Assembly: GCA_028829895.1 (NCBI GenBank)
Contig: CM054182.1
Span: forward strand, 18,899,001-18,963,000
Direction of reading: 5' to 3'
From: Sinotaia quadrata
Taxonomy: Eukaryota > Mollusca > Gastropoda > Architaenioglossa > Viviparidae
Length of the DNA: 64,000 bases
The notes beneath the pieces were generated by a model, which saw nothing but the letters and a program-made list of their open reading frames with translations, was not told the origin of the DNA and made no database searches. The position numbers and the translations under genes were made by a program. Shown in pieces: positions 1-11,229 of the stretch; position 1 is the first letter of the stretch, and every line of letters begins with the position of its first letter.

Positions 1-62
1 GAGAAACTTTAGCAAATTTGTGTGCATTTGCATATTTTCTCCATGTAAAACAATTTACTTAC

Positions 63-245
63 ATTTTGTTTAATGTGTGTTCGGATATCCTCTGGGAACT
101 GCAGCCAGCGCTGTTGATGCATTGCACGTATGTTTAGATCCTTAGAGTAGATAGCGTTTTTGAGCTGAAGCCCTGCCTGTGTTCGTGAAACAGGGCTGTT
201 GCCACCATGTTTCAGGATATCTGACAACTGCTTGAGTAACTCAGG
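63..245 (-). CDS. KPNB1: Importin subunit beta-1, coding exon 3 (partial gene)
   Basis: This 183 bp exon encodes 61 residues (34-94 of the protein). It begins PELLKQLSDILKHGG, passes through AGLQLKNAIYSKD and HQQRWLQF, and ends at HIKQN. These match the start of the importin-beta N-terminal (IBN_N) region, where the vertebrate protein has AGLQIKN, SKD and QQRWL at the same spacing. Importin beta carries cargo, directly or through importin alpha, through nuclear pores; this HEAT-repeat end binds RanGTP. The exon is bounded by an acceptor ending TTAG after position 245 and a GTAAGT donor read at 62-57. It is phase 0 at both ends and joins the exon at 4864-4922. The remaining roughly 780 residues lie beyond the left edge. 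The frame is clean, so this looks like a live gene. Exportins share the domain but not these motifs. Confidence 0.95.
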
Positions 246-1325
246 CTAAGGAAAGTAAAAGATAATATGCATTGTAATGCAGAAGGAAAACAAAATTAAC
301 AAAAGAGAAATTTGCTAACATACCATACATACAATACCCAAGCAAATTTCACACAATCGAATAAATGGGCTCCAATAAAAGACTGTACTGATGTGCTGCT
401 ACCTACTAATTAATATCTTTACATTTTTATGATTAACTTTTGTAAGTGAAACACGACAATAACTAATTTTGTTTAATATAGAGCAAACAAAGAGATCAGA
501 ACTCAAGCTTTTGACATATGAAAAAGTATTTACTATTTCTGTGTAATTGCGCAATTTTTGAATGCATTTCTAATGCATAAATTTACTGTTAGTGCATAAA
601 AAGTTGTTGAAATTTTTTTTTATACATAATGAGCAAAGTAATATTTATCACACTGCAAAATTTCATGATGATCATGCAAATGGTTCAAATGTTATGGCCA
701 GTTTTGTGCAAAAAATGTGTAAAAGTGCTGTTGTCAGTCATTTTGATGATTTTACAAAGTTTGGGCCAACCTGTACATGAATCAAATGAAAATAACATCC
801 TGGAAAAAATTGAGCATATTCCTTATATACATTTGAACATAAGAGAACAGTTTCAATGATATATTTTAATTAACGAATTAGATATGCTGTGTCAAACTTC
901 ATCAATAGCATTATTTCTAACTTTCCTGATGATGTTTTTTTTATTAACTTCTACAGCTAGGCATTTTGTTATTTCATCATATAGAAAGTTACAAGAATGC
1001 AGTCTTTAGCAAGTCTAAAAACGGTCGAAATAACCATTTTTTTTCATTGCCGCCATTTTTTTAAACTTAAAAATAGCATATCTCTGGAACCAATTGAGAT
1101 AGCTTCACAATTTTTTTTATTTTTCATTATTTATTTTTTGGTGCCGCTACCTACTAATTACTATATATCTTACAGGTTCAAATATTAAAAGAAAGAGGAA
1201 CTTGTAAACAATCTATTTGAAACAATTATTTTAAGCTTACTATTTAAAGTTTTGCATTTTGTTAGTATATAACAACTTTTACAAAATTATTTAAATGTTT
1301 TGTAACTGGTAAAACATGTTTCACT

Positions 1326-4059
1326 GCAATTTGTTTATTTTTGTCATCTCTCTGAAACTACACATCACATAGAGTTGGTTCACATATCAAAATGATCAGC
1401 AAACTATATCTATTAGGGTTGTCAATTTTTTCTAAAATGCTGTCTAGGTTGTAGGTTCCTGTCCAGATTTTGAACGGGTACCTGTTCAAAACTTAGCATA
1501 ATCTCCACAGCAATCTCTACACATAGATACATAACCATTAAGCATGCACTCTATTTCACACAGTAGCCAAAGGTATGCATCTAGTGACTTATTATTAGCT
1601 ATGATTTTTAAATGTACGACGCAAACTTTTATTTTTAATATCATCAATCATTACATAAACTAAAGTAAAAGTAAATAAAATATCAACAACTGTAATGTTT
1701 TAAAAAATAGGGCATCAAGTTCAACCACCCTTTGCCGAATTTCATCACACAGACTGCATTTACCCATGTCACCATCCAATCGCTTGGCGTGACTCCACAC
1801 AGATTACGTCTTCCCCACATTAAAAATATTACAATGTTATTATTGATGCTACATTTGTTAACAAGCAGAACAACCACAAGCGAAAAGAAAGGGCGTGAGC
1901 TATGGTGATCTATGTCGTAAATAATTAGATCTAGGTACAGCAGCTATACAGCACGCAAGCCAATCCATGGCACCATTTAGCAGGCCGCCACCTATGGGCA
2001 GGATGCAAGTGTGATCAGAAGGGGAGTGTGCTAAATCAAGTATAGACACAGCGGCTGCTTTACCATGGGTACCTGTTCTTAATTTTACTACCCGAGTATT
2101 AGCACGTCAAATAACACTATTACCATATATTAAGTTACATTTAACTTAAAAGAAAATGGATAAATGATCACAAACTCTGAACCTATACATAACACAGTTA
2201 TGGTTTACCTATAAAAAAAAAGATCAGCAGGTTATTATCCATTTAACTAAATATCTGATAAGTTACATATAACTTTATTTGTTTTAGTATGTTTACAATG
2301 CAACCTTTCATATTTTAAAAAATCTTACCCATTATTTTATAATTAACCATATACTCGGCATAAATGCAATCATGCATTCTGTAGACATAATTCATAAATA
2401 CAAGGTGTCTAACCCATAAACGATTGCTAATTATAATAAAAGAAAAAGAAAACATATCTTTTTATTTTGAAGATTTTGTGAAAAATATCAAAACAATGAC
2501 AATATGTATAAAAACTTTATTGTTAAAAAAAACCAAAGCAGTTCTTTACCCATGTGCACATATAAATAGTAGTAGACATCCAACAATTTCAAAAATTCCA
2601 CATACCAATCAACTTATAGCGCAGTTGGATCTTTTGTGACATGATGAAAAAAATACTTTTGAAGAAATCTCAATGTCTGCAGTTAACTTTACTTTAAATT
2701 TAGTGATGGCTTTCCATTACTGTCATCATATGGTATGACTAAAGAACAATCCTTGTATGTACTGGGAATATGTCTTTCCAAAGCATTACAACTTAGTGTT
2801 GAGAAAAGTATAGTATCAGTCATAAGATGCTGTTGAATGCAGGATTCCTTTACAGATGTTGATGAAATTGTAGAACTTAAAGTTTTGCCAAGAAATTAGG
2901 TATGAAAGATCTTGTCTGAATGAGTGGCTTGTACAGTTTTAGCCATCTCTCAAAACATGCAAAAACATGAAATACAGAATCACTAAACCATGCATGATGC
3001 AAGCACTGCACTATTCTTTTTATTTGTCTTTTAAAACCAGATGGTCAAATTAATCTTGCAATGTTTATGAATGAAAGATTTAGCAAAGAGCTTCAGACTT
3101 TACATAACGCTAGCACTAGTAGTACTCCATAGTAATCATAGGTTCATTATGAGAGCTAAAAGTCAGAATTAAAAAATAAAAGGTGAAGGCAAATATGTGT
3201 CAGGTGGCATGCCAGCATCTGAATTCCGATAATGCATATGCTTTGCTGTTGGTAAATGCATATAGTAGTCTAGATGAAGCTGAAGTGGCAAGAACAACTG
3301 TAGATAAATTTCCATGTAGCCAACCATCAAAGAGATTGAAACAAGATGGTGGATTTATAAGCTAAGGTGAGCACAATATTGTTTATGATACTGGATTTTT
3401 CATTAGTGAGGTATTAGAAGTTCATAGTGCAAAGATAATACTGATGGAGCAGTATAGAAATAAGAATATTTTGAAGTGGGGTGATAGCATGGAGTATGAT
3501 AATGTGAATGCCATGTTTGTTTTTAAATGGGGCTTAACAATGGAGACATCAATAGAAGAACCTGGACAGCTGCTGACTTTTGCAAGAAGAATTTTATATT
3601 TATAAAATTATGTATTGTGACTGGTATATTACTTATTTTTCTCTTTCAATATGAAGTTACTGGGATTAAGTATGTTACCTCTGTTCAAGACTTACTATTA
3701 ATTTAAACATATTGTCCTTACTACATACATAATCATGATAATGCTTATTGTATGTGTGTTATTGTGCTTATTCATTATTTGAAATAAATAAAAGAAAAAT
3801 GAAATGACCTTTTATTCATAGCCTACACTGTAATTATAATAGGCCCTAAATAAGTCAATATTTCTTTAAATCATATACACGTTTTAACAATAATGTTTTC
3901 ATGCTCATTTTCAGTGATTTAATACTTAGTCATTTATCTGTTTTCATTTTCTTCATAAACAGAAATTGTATAATTACAAATGTAAATTAAATTGTGCTGA
4001 TTCATTCTGATATGTGAACCAGCTCTATATGTTGTAAAGTTTTAGAGATGACAATTTGC
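1326..4059 (+). mobile_element. Candidate decayed transposon with inverted arms inside KPNB1 intron 2
   Basis: The sequence at 1326-1401 reappears as its reverse complement at 3995-4059. For example, GTTGGTTCACATATCA on the left corresponds to TGATATGTGAACCAGC on the right. Between the arms, the plus strand holds fragments of a broken coding sequence (2424-3605) followed by AATAAATAAA at about 3782, as expected of a mobile unit with its own gene. The outer limits and target duplication were not found, and similarity outside the arms fades quickly. The superfamily is unknown. Confidence 0.5.
2424..3605 (+). pseudogene. Broken coding sequence of unidentified family
   Basis: Several protein-like open stretches follow one another on the plus strand with frameshifts and stops between them. 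The first is 2424-2735, with a stop at 2637, and includes HDEKNTFEEISMSAVNFTL. The second is 2705-2896, with a stop at 2834, and includes GMTKEQSLYVLGICLSKAL. The third is 3001-3129 and includes LKPDGQINLAMFMNERF. The last, 3183-3602, is open except for one in-frame TAA at 3363; it includes CQHLNSDNAYALLLVNAYS and later EVLEVHSAKIILMEQYRNKN. The composition is that of real protein, not random AT-rich sequence. I do not recognise the family. It is probably the transposase or accessory gene of the surrounding element, now inactive. Confidence 0.45.
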
Positions 4060-4863
4060 TTTTTTACATTTTCTATATAACACTTTTTTGGTTAAAATTT
4101 GTTGAAATGGCCATTTTCAGCTTCAAATAATTTCCTGAATGTTGTTACTATGCCTTTGAAAAAATAGGCATTAACTATATGGCAAATGATTAAATGATAT
4201 GCATTCTGGATAGGCCTATACTTTGTTATCAGTTGCTTATGCTATGATGCCATGAATATTTCAGTTTGTTGCATTTTGTAAGCAATTTTATGAAACAAAA
4301 GCAATTTATAATACTAATAAACTGAAATTTCAATTCTGCAGTATGTCTGTTTTTCTTGTTGTCTCTGAAATGTTAATTTAAAATGTTGGACTGTTGATCA
4401 GTGTGGTTTGTATTTTACTTGTACTGAACTTGACAATTTGCACAGTCGTTACGTCTAAAAAACGTTGGTCGTAAATTACGACACTAAAGTCTAAATTGAC
4501 AATATCTAAAAAATTATTATATATAGGCTAGCTATCATCATATTTTTTAATCTGAACAACATTATTTCATGAGAATACATATTCTGAGCATAAAAGATTT
4601 GTAGAATTTCAAGTAGAAAAAAATTAGTGGGACTACCTACTATTAAGGATTTAAACATACATATAAATAATGTACAAATTGTGTCACCAGAAAGTGTTAA
4701 TGATCTCCATAAAAGAATAATAACACAATCAGGATTTTCAGATCAGATCACAGCCAAATAAGGTCGTTAATAAACATACGCACACGTGCACGTTGGACAG
4801 TCCGTTAAGCGCCGCCATCTTTATCTAGCAAGAATAATACTATAGTGCTTGAGAGACACTTAC

Positions 4864-4922
4864 AAGATTTTGTTGTGCCGCGTGTTCCAAAAACTGTTGA
4901 GCAGCTTCAAGTTCGCGGGTAT
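4864..4922 (-). CDS. KPNB1: Importin subunit beta-1, coding exon 2
   Basis: This 59 bp exon is too short for ORF scanning. Two bases complete the Asp codon split with exon 1, followed by 19 codons reading TRELEAAQQFLEHAAQQNL. The family has LELEAAQKFLERAA at the same place, the first helix of HEAT repeat 1. The acceptor is TTTCCAG at the 4923 side and the donor is GTAAGT at 4863-4858. The length and phase fit exactly between exons 1 and 3, which is strong support for the model. Confidence 0.94.
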
Positions 4923-5083
4923 CTGGAAATTATACAAATAAATATTTATAAATTAAATTGTTCAATTCTCCGATGATAAAGATACCGTTTCAATAGAATA
5001 AATACTATTTTTTTGCCCTAACCGAAACAGAAAATGGACGACTGCCGGGTGTAACATTGTGCTAATGAAGATCAAGAATTTAC

Positions 5084-5123
5084 CTGGCGATGTAGTTCTC
5101 TCAAGAACTGTCAAAAGATCCAT
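5084..5123 (-). CDS. KPNB1: Importin subunit beta-1, coding exon 1 with start codon
   Basis: The start ATG is at 5123-5121 and encodes MDLLTVLERTTSP plus the first base of an Asp codon. The family N-terminus is MELITILEKTVSPD, so the start is well defined. The donor is CCAG followed by GTAAAT, at 5083-5078. The 161 bp intron to exon 2 is 4923-5083. Together the three exons give the first 94 residues with no gap against the family. Confidence 0.94.
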
Positions 5124-5310
5124 GTTTATATCTTATACTTTCTCTGCGTGTTAGAAAGGAAAATATACTTAAACGAATAGTATGAAATGGATGCAACCCG
5201 AAGGTCAAGCAGCAGAACCCATGTGCGTGCGCGCAAATTCTCTTGCCTGCGATTCCCAGTCAACTTCCGAGCTCACTTGAATGATTAACACGGATTGGCT
5301 ATATTTATTT
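5124..5310 (-). promoter_or_regulatory. KPNB1: Probable KPNB1 promoter and 5' UTR
   Basis: This is the sequence immediately upstream of the KPNB1 start. At 5294-5300 the plus strand reads ATTGGCT, an inverted CCAAT box (NF-Y type) about 170 bp upstream of the ATG. At about 5222-5234 it reads GTGCGTGCGCGC, which on the gene strand resembles the NRF-1 motif common in housekeeping promoters. No TATA box is evident close to the gene. The transcription start is not visible; it is inferred to lie at roughly 5150-5250. Confidence 0.45.
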
Positions 5311-6264
5311 TATTATTATTTTTTTTTTTAAATTGTTTGCTGCGTGATTATAATTCTTGATTGAACAAGGTTATATTTCAGCGCTTCGAATTTATATTAT
5401 TATAATAAATGTCTTTTGTAGATATGACTTCCTTATCTTTTTTTCAATGACTAGTCATTGCATTTAACCACATTCAATAAGGCCATTTGTTGTCACCCAC
5501 TTCTTAGACGACAAGAGCATTGCTCAGTATATGAAATTTTTTTTTTAAACTTGCTTGACAAATTACTGTTTAAATTAAGTCAGCAATAAAGTAACCTCCA
5601 CAACTGTTATGATTTCTGCCTACAATCCACATATTTTCATCAACGGCACCTGACAGTGGTCATTCAAAGTTTTCCGTATTGTTTGGAATAACTTTGAATG
5701 TCGGGATTTGGTAGCAGTAATATTTTCAAACACAAACAATATGAATATTAAGTAAACAGCTTCTAAGTGTTTAAAACGCTTTATTGATAAATATCCTGTA
5801 CAAATCTTAAATTGCTCACCCCCGCTCCCCGCTGTCTCTCTCCAGAGGATGCGGAGGGGCCTTTTATCTGGGATATTTTCAGCTTTGGTGGTCCTCTGGA
5901 GAGAACTTCCTCTCCTCACTTGTTTCTGGAGAGGGCGGGGGGTGGTTGTATGTCGAGTAGGTGTAGTTACAGGAGAGTGTGTGTATGTGTGTCGCTGGTG
6001 ATGATCGCTTGTCTGTTGTGCTGATTGTCGGTATGTCCGGTCGGTGGAGGGGGGCTTTAGTCCGGAGTTCCGTTGACTAAGTCGCCATTGTAGTTGTCGC
6101 CGTTGTTGTTGTAGCGGGTGGTGGTGGTGGTATACAGAGCCCAGACTAATACCACACCAGGTCTGTACTTAGTGTGTATGTGCGCCCGGGATGTTCAACC
6201 CCCTGTAATGTTCACCAGTGGTGGTGGTGTTGTTGTCGTTGGCGCTGATGTTGATATCTCCGTG

Positions 6265-6270
<6 letters not shown>
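5311..6270. other. Intergenic, no gene seen
   Basis: The first part is AT-rich. From about 5810 to 6130 the GC content rises, with a purine-rich CCTCTGGAGAGA-type word occurring more than once (for example near 5895 and 5928). ORFs here of 70 to 101 codons have low-complexity Cys/Val/Arg composition and no recognised motif, so they are not called. Confidence 0.5.
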
Positions 6271-6320
<50 letters not shown>

Positions 6321-6332
6321 TAGTAGTAGTAG
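6271..6332. repeat. (GT)n microsatellite followed by (TAG)n
   Basis: About 24 perfect GT units run to 6319, followed directly by TAG triplets. Confidence 0.97.
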
Positions 6333-6497
6333 TCGTAGTTCAAACCCTGACAAAATTTCTGACATGCAATCTGTTGTTGTAATTGAGAGATTGTTACTTG
6401 GAATTAGTGCTACAATTAAATGAAAAGCGACGTTCTTGAACAAAAGGAAAAATGGAGCGAACTGCGTGGACTGACTGCACGGTGTCATTCTTATTGT

Positions 6498-6761
6498 AGC
6501 ATTATACTGGGCAGCTGGCGTGACCAGTCTTTATGTCACTTTTATAATGACCTCGTAACTGTTAGCATTATACTGGGTAGCAGGCGTGATCAGTCTTTAA
6601 GCCACTTTTATAATGACCTCGTAACTGTTAGCATTATACTGGGTAGCAGGCGTGACCAGTCTTTATGTCACTTTTATAATGACCTCGTAACTGTTAGCAT
6701 TATACTGGGTAGCAGACATGACAAGTCTTTTTGTCACTTTTATAATGAGCTCTTAATTGCG
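6498..6761. repeat. 66 bp minisatellite, four copies
   Basis: Units start at about 6498, 6564, 6630 and 6696 with AGCATTATACTGGG. Copies differ by a few substitutions and the last is the most diverged. Because the unit is divisible by three, one frame stays open for 136 codons; this is a repeat artefact, not a gene. Confidence 0.95.
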
Positions 6762-6764
6762 CGA

Positions 6765-8079
6765 ACATGCTGTTTACAGTTTAAGTATTGTTTTCTAAAA
6801 ACCTTATCAATCCACTTTAGGCCTATATGAAACCCTGTAACTTGTATGACTAAACTTGGCGGGCTGAGTTTGTGACAGGCAGATACTGACACTCCCCCCG
6901 AAAGGTTTTAATGTACATACTCTCAAACACATTGACATACAAGCTACGCAACAATAAATATTCCAAGAGAACACACGGTTGGAATGTTATGGTGAATAGC
7001 TTGTCTGTCAATTTACTTGAGTGTATGTACATAAAAAAAAAATATGTTCGGGGAAGCGCCAGTTTCTGCCTGCACTGTCCTGTACTCCACCCGCCAAGTT
7101 CAGTCCAACCCAAAGAAATACAATTGTTTTCAAACTATTTTCAGCATTGAATCTAAAGAAAAAATCAATAACTACCTACCTGAAGAAAACTATAACAGGA
7201 AAATGAATTGCATGGCTTAAATTAAGTTCAAACAAGCATAAAAGCACACATTTTAATTCGGGCAGAATCAAAGCCAAACCGAATATCTCACAATTAGAAG
7301 AAAACTTTGCAATACTGTATCTCACAACCTATTTTCATGAACTTTCAAATCCAGTCTTAGAGTTTTTAGGAATCTCAGGCTTTTACTTCTTGTGTTTAAA
7401 TTTGTTTTTATCAAGTTCATTAATAGGATTAATTTAATTAATAAGAAATATAGACGTAAGATTTCATATGTCATTTGCAGATCTTTTTTATTTTAAATTT
7501 GTTTTTATCAAGTTCATTAATAGAATCAATTTAATTAATTACAAATATAAATAAACATAAGATTTCATGTAATTTGCAGGTTTTTAAATTTGTTTTTCTA
7601 AGGGAAAAAAGTATGTTATTACGATTCTATGATCAGTTACCTCCCCTGTGTTTTTGATTGAGCGTTCAGTATATAATTATGATGATAATTGTTATTGATA
7701 CTCTCACTGTAAATGTAATAAAAAATAATGTGCACATATTGAGATCGATAAATAAAACTAGTTGTTTTGCATAATAAAATTCACGATTGAAAGTTCTCTT
7801 AGATTTATTATTTAACTTATTTCGCCGTCAACCAACGTCTGCAATTGCAATTGACCATTTGTATGTTTAGTTAAATATTTTTGTTGTTTACGATAGATGT
7901 TTCATAAATTAAAAGTGATAGAATGTTGATGTCCGCTTAAAATGTACACACTGATTATTCTAATTTCAACGATAATTATATTTCTTCACTGCAAAAAAGG
8001 ACCAGTTTAGCTTTGGCAAGCATAGCAGCTCAAACTTACTGTAGATATTACGGTTCACAAATATGCTATCGTTAATAAT
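6765..8079. other. AT-rich intergenic sequence with a 2-copy duplication
   Basis: No exon was recognised. At about 7394-7600 a roughly 100 bp unit containing TTTGTTTTTATCAAGTTCAT is present twice, plus a partial third copy (TTTAAATTTGTTTTTCTAAG). Confidence 0.6.
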
Positions 8080-8128
8080 ATCTATCTATCTATCTATCTG
8101 TCTATCTATCTGTCTATCTATCTATCTG

Positions 8129-8198
<70 letters not shown>
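8080..8198. repeat. (TATC)n microsatellite
   Basis: Nearly perfect TCTA tetranucleotides run for about 120 bp, with three TCTG variants near the left end. Confidence 0.97.
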
Positions 8199-8200
<2 letters not shown>

Positions 8201-8309
8201 ATATATTCACGAATAAATGAACATTATTGTTATGTATGCACATACAATTATATATCTGGCCACATCGATCAGCAAGTTTTCTCTAAGAGTCTAACTCTAA
8301 TGTATTCCC

Positions 8310-9263
8310 GTTTTATGTCAAGTATTTGCAAGTCTTCTTTCAATATTTGGCACCACGTTTTGCATGTTCTGCCGTAATGTAGCAGTAATTTTCCATGTTT
8401 CACTGGGGCAGATCGCTGCTGGTGTGTGATGGTTTTGTAGTCTTAATTTTGTCGCAGTGTAGATGGTTGGCTGCAATCGTTGAAACACTCCCGATACTTC
8501 GCCAATTCTACAGTTGACGTCCGCGTCAACACTTCCATCATGCGACAGTTTGCTGCCGATGCAGGGGAATTGTTGCATTTGTTTGATTGGCTAGTGTCCG
8601 ATTTGGAATGCGTACTCAAAGGAAGGTTCCTGATTTGTATGACCTTTGTTTCATCGCCACTTATTCACAAGCCTGACTTTGACAAGCTTTTAGTTTTAGC
8701 TTGAAGGTCATGTTCTGCAGGCATTCCCTTGTCTCCACTGTCAACGTGATATTATCTGTAAAATCGAGATCTATGAGCCACATATGTAAAATCGAGATAT
8801 GTGAGCCACGTCTGTACAATCGAGATATGTGAGCAACATCTGTAAAATCGAGGTATGTGACCCACCTCGGTAAAATCGAGATCTGTAAGCCACATCTGGT
8901 CCATCTATGGAATGCCTATACATTTGTCTTACTCACTGAAATCTTCATGACGATGTCTATAGTTATGAGGAACAAGAATGGTGAGAAAATATCAGCTTGC
9001 CTCAAGCTGGTGTTAATGCAGAAGAAATCAGTGATGCCACTGTCTGCCTTCACATTGCACCTCGAGTTTTGGCAAAGATTCTTGAAAATATTGATTTAAC
9101 GACCAGAGTAGCCATAACGTAGGCAGTGTGTGTTGTCAAATATTTTTCTGAAGTCGAGGATGGCCAGTGGTCACTGGCATTCGAAGCACTGTTCAATAAT
9201 ATCATGTGAAGATCGCTGCGTGAACGGCCACAATGAAATTCTAGACTCCTTGTCCATGTATTC
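8310..9263 (-). mobile_element. Degenerate non-LTR retrotransposon reverse transcriptase fragment
   Basis: Read on the minus strand from 9263 downwards, the pieces follow the order of a LINE reverse transcriptase. PLAILDFRKIFDNTHC corresponds to the family's LxLxDFxKAFDxVxH block. SLRQADIFSPFLFLITIDIV corresponds to the VRQGDxLSPxLF block. After an interruption, IGSKLSHDGSVDADVNCRIG and VFQRLQP correspond to the YLGSxxxxDGxxDxEIxxRI thumb region. The SETWK motif then matches the conserved YGSETW of RTE/Jockey-type and similar elements. The frame is broken by stops and shifts, and the YADD catalytic block is not visible; it should lie near the inserted minisatellite. This is an inactive 5'-truncated relic. 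Confidence 0.8.
8754..8898. repeat. 30 bp minisatellite inside the LINE relic
   Basis: About five imperfect units of the type CTGTAAAATCGAGAT plus GTGAGCCACAT are present. They interrupt the reverse transcriptase similarity between the palm and thumb blocks, so the array arose after insertion of the element. Confidence 0.88.
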
Positions 9264-9660
9264 ATGACATCTGGATATAGAGAGACAACTGTTGATATGC
9301 TGATCCGTTTATATTCATGACCTATTTATAGAATGAGACATCGCTTTCGTAAATGATGCCCAGATTTTCTCAGTGATTGACAAACGTTGAAATGTTCCCG
9401 CTGTTAATTGTGGGAGGGAATCAGAGTGTGGAGATACTATTCATTCTGAAGTATTCATTGTGGCTTCAGTCTTGTTATTCTGGATCTGGGTCTTGTAGTC
9501 CATCCAAATACTTGACATAACTTATGTAAACCTCATTACATTGGATGATTACATTAATTTCTCGCTCATTTCCAGCCTTCTGCAGTAGAATGCCTTGCGT
9601 GTGACAGAGAGTGAATGAGTCGTAATTTGCAAGTTTGTTTGCAAATTACAAAAAAGAGCT
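9264..9660. other. Intergenic, nothing recognised
   Basis: Mixed-composition sequence with no long open frame and no repeat array. It may contain more of the LINE relic, but no conserved block was visible. Confidence 0.4.
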
Positions 9661-9786
9661 GATACAAGAACATAACTTGTGGTACGAGAACAGAACCTTG
9701 TGGTACGAAAACAGAACCTTGTGGTACGAAAACAGAGGTTTGTGGTACAAGGGCAGAACTTCGTGGCACAAGAACAGAACCTTGTG
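9661..9786. repeat. 21 bp minisatellite, six copies
   Basis: The unit is GTACGARAACAGAACCTTGTG with substitutions. It makes the minus frame read repeating VPQGSVF/L-type heptapeptides; this is not a gene. Confidence 0.93.
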
Positions 9787-9875
9787 GTATGATAGTTAGT
9801 GGAACATTTCAACTCTCTGAAGACTTAAAAATTTAATAGTTTCACCTTCAAGCAAAAATTCTTTCCATCTTAGTA

Positions 9876-10880
9876 CCAATAGTTATTCGGATCTGGCTGT
9901 ACTTTAGTACTAATAGTTATCAGAACATGGCTGTATTTAATACTAATAGTTATTAGGACCTGGTTGTACTTAGTACCAATAGTTATTAGGGCTCCCCTTT
10001 GTACTTTATTACTAATAGTTTTTAGGTCCTGGCTGTACTTTAGTAACAATACGTATAGGTCCTGGCTGTACTCTTTTAGTACCAATAGTTATTAGGACTC
10101 TCCTTTGCACTTTATTACTAATAGTTTTTAGGTCCTGGCTGTACTTTAGTAACAATACGTATAGGTCCTGGCTGTACTCTTTTAGTACCAATAGTTATTA
10201 GGACTCTCCTTTGCACTTTATTACTAATAGTTTTTAGGTCCTGGCTGTACTTTAGTAACAATACGTATAGGTCCTGGCTGTACTCTTTTAGTACCAATAG
10301 TTATTAGGGCTCCCCTTTGTACTTTATTACTAATAGTTTTTAGGTCCTGGCTGTACTTTAGTAACAATACGTATAGGTCCTGCTGTACTCTTTTAGTACC
10401 AATAGTTATTAGGACTCTCCTTTGCACTTTATTACTAATAGTTTTTAGGTCCTGGCTGTACTTTAGTAACAATACGTATAGGTCCTGGCTGTACTCTTTT
10501 AGTACCAATAGTTATTAGGACTCTCCTTTGCACTTTATTACTAATTATTACTGGCTGTACTTTAATAACAATACGTGTAGGTCCTGGCTGTACTTTAGTA
10601 ACAATATGAATTAGGGCCTTTTTGTACTTTAGTAACAATACGTATTAAGGCCTTACTATACTTTAGTACTAATTGTTATTAGGGCCTGGCTATACTTTAA
10701 TACCAATTGTTATTAGGGCCCGGTTGTACTTTAGTACAAATAGTTATTAGGGCCTGGCTGTACTTTAGTAACAAATACGTATTATGGCCTTGCTATATTT
10801 AGTAAGAATACGTATTTAGGACGTGGCTTTACTTTAGTAACAATACGTATGATGACCTGGCTGCACTTTAGTGTCATGTC
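9876..10880. repeat. Higher-order minisatellite, about 106 bp period built from 30-40 bp subunits
   Basis: Subunits share TTTAGTAMCAATA followed by TTAGG and TCCTGGCTGTAC. Three subunit types recur together from about 10000 to 10540, with CTCTTTTAGTACCAATAG returning about every 106 bp (near 10073, 10179, 10285, 10389, 10495). Flanks hold only single diverged subunits, which is the pattern of a recently amplified core. Confidence 0.9.
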
Positions 10881-11229
10881 CCTTTATATATAAGTATCAG
10901 AGCTTGTTTGTGACGGTCTATTTCATTTTTTATTCAATATTTTGGTATGCTTGAAATTCAAGCTACTCCTATTTGCTAATTTTATTTCACAAAGTCATTT
11001 TTTTATATCCGAGATGGAAATGAATTTATGATATCTTAATATCATGAATGAAAGGTTAAGTGACTTACTATGCAAATGAATTTGAGATGTTATAAAATGA
11101 CTCTATCAAAATAGATTGAATTCGTAATATAAGGTGAACCTTTGATATTAAATCAACAATAAATAATAAAGCGGTTCCACATGCTGATTAGCAGATCTAG
11201 TTATTTATAAATGTCTGGTTTCCTCTTTA

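Larger units (their letters stand above)
246..4863 (-). other. KPNB1 intron 2, about 4.6 kb
   Basis: The intron is defined by the flanking KPNB1 splice sites. It is AT-rich and holds a decayed element, annotated separately, between about 1326 and 4059. The rest (246-1325 and 4060-4863) shows no exon, RNA gene or long tandem repeat. The 15 bp word GCTACCTACTAATTA occurs at 398 and again at 1146. Confidence 0.85.
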
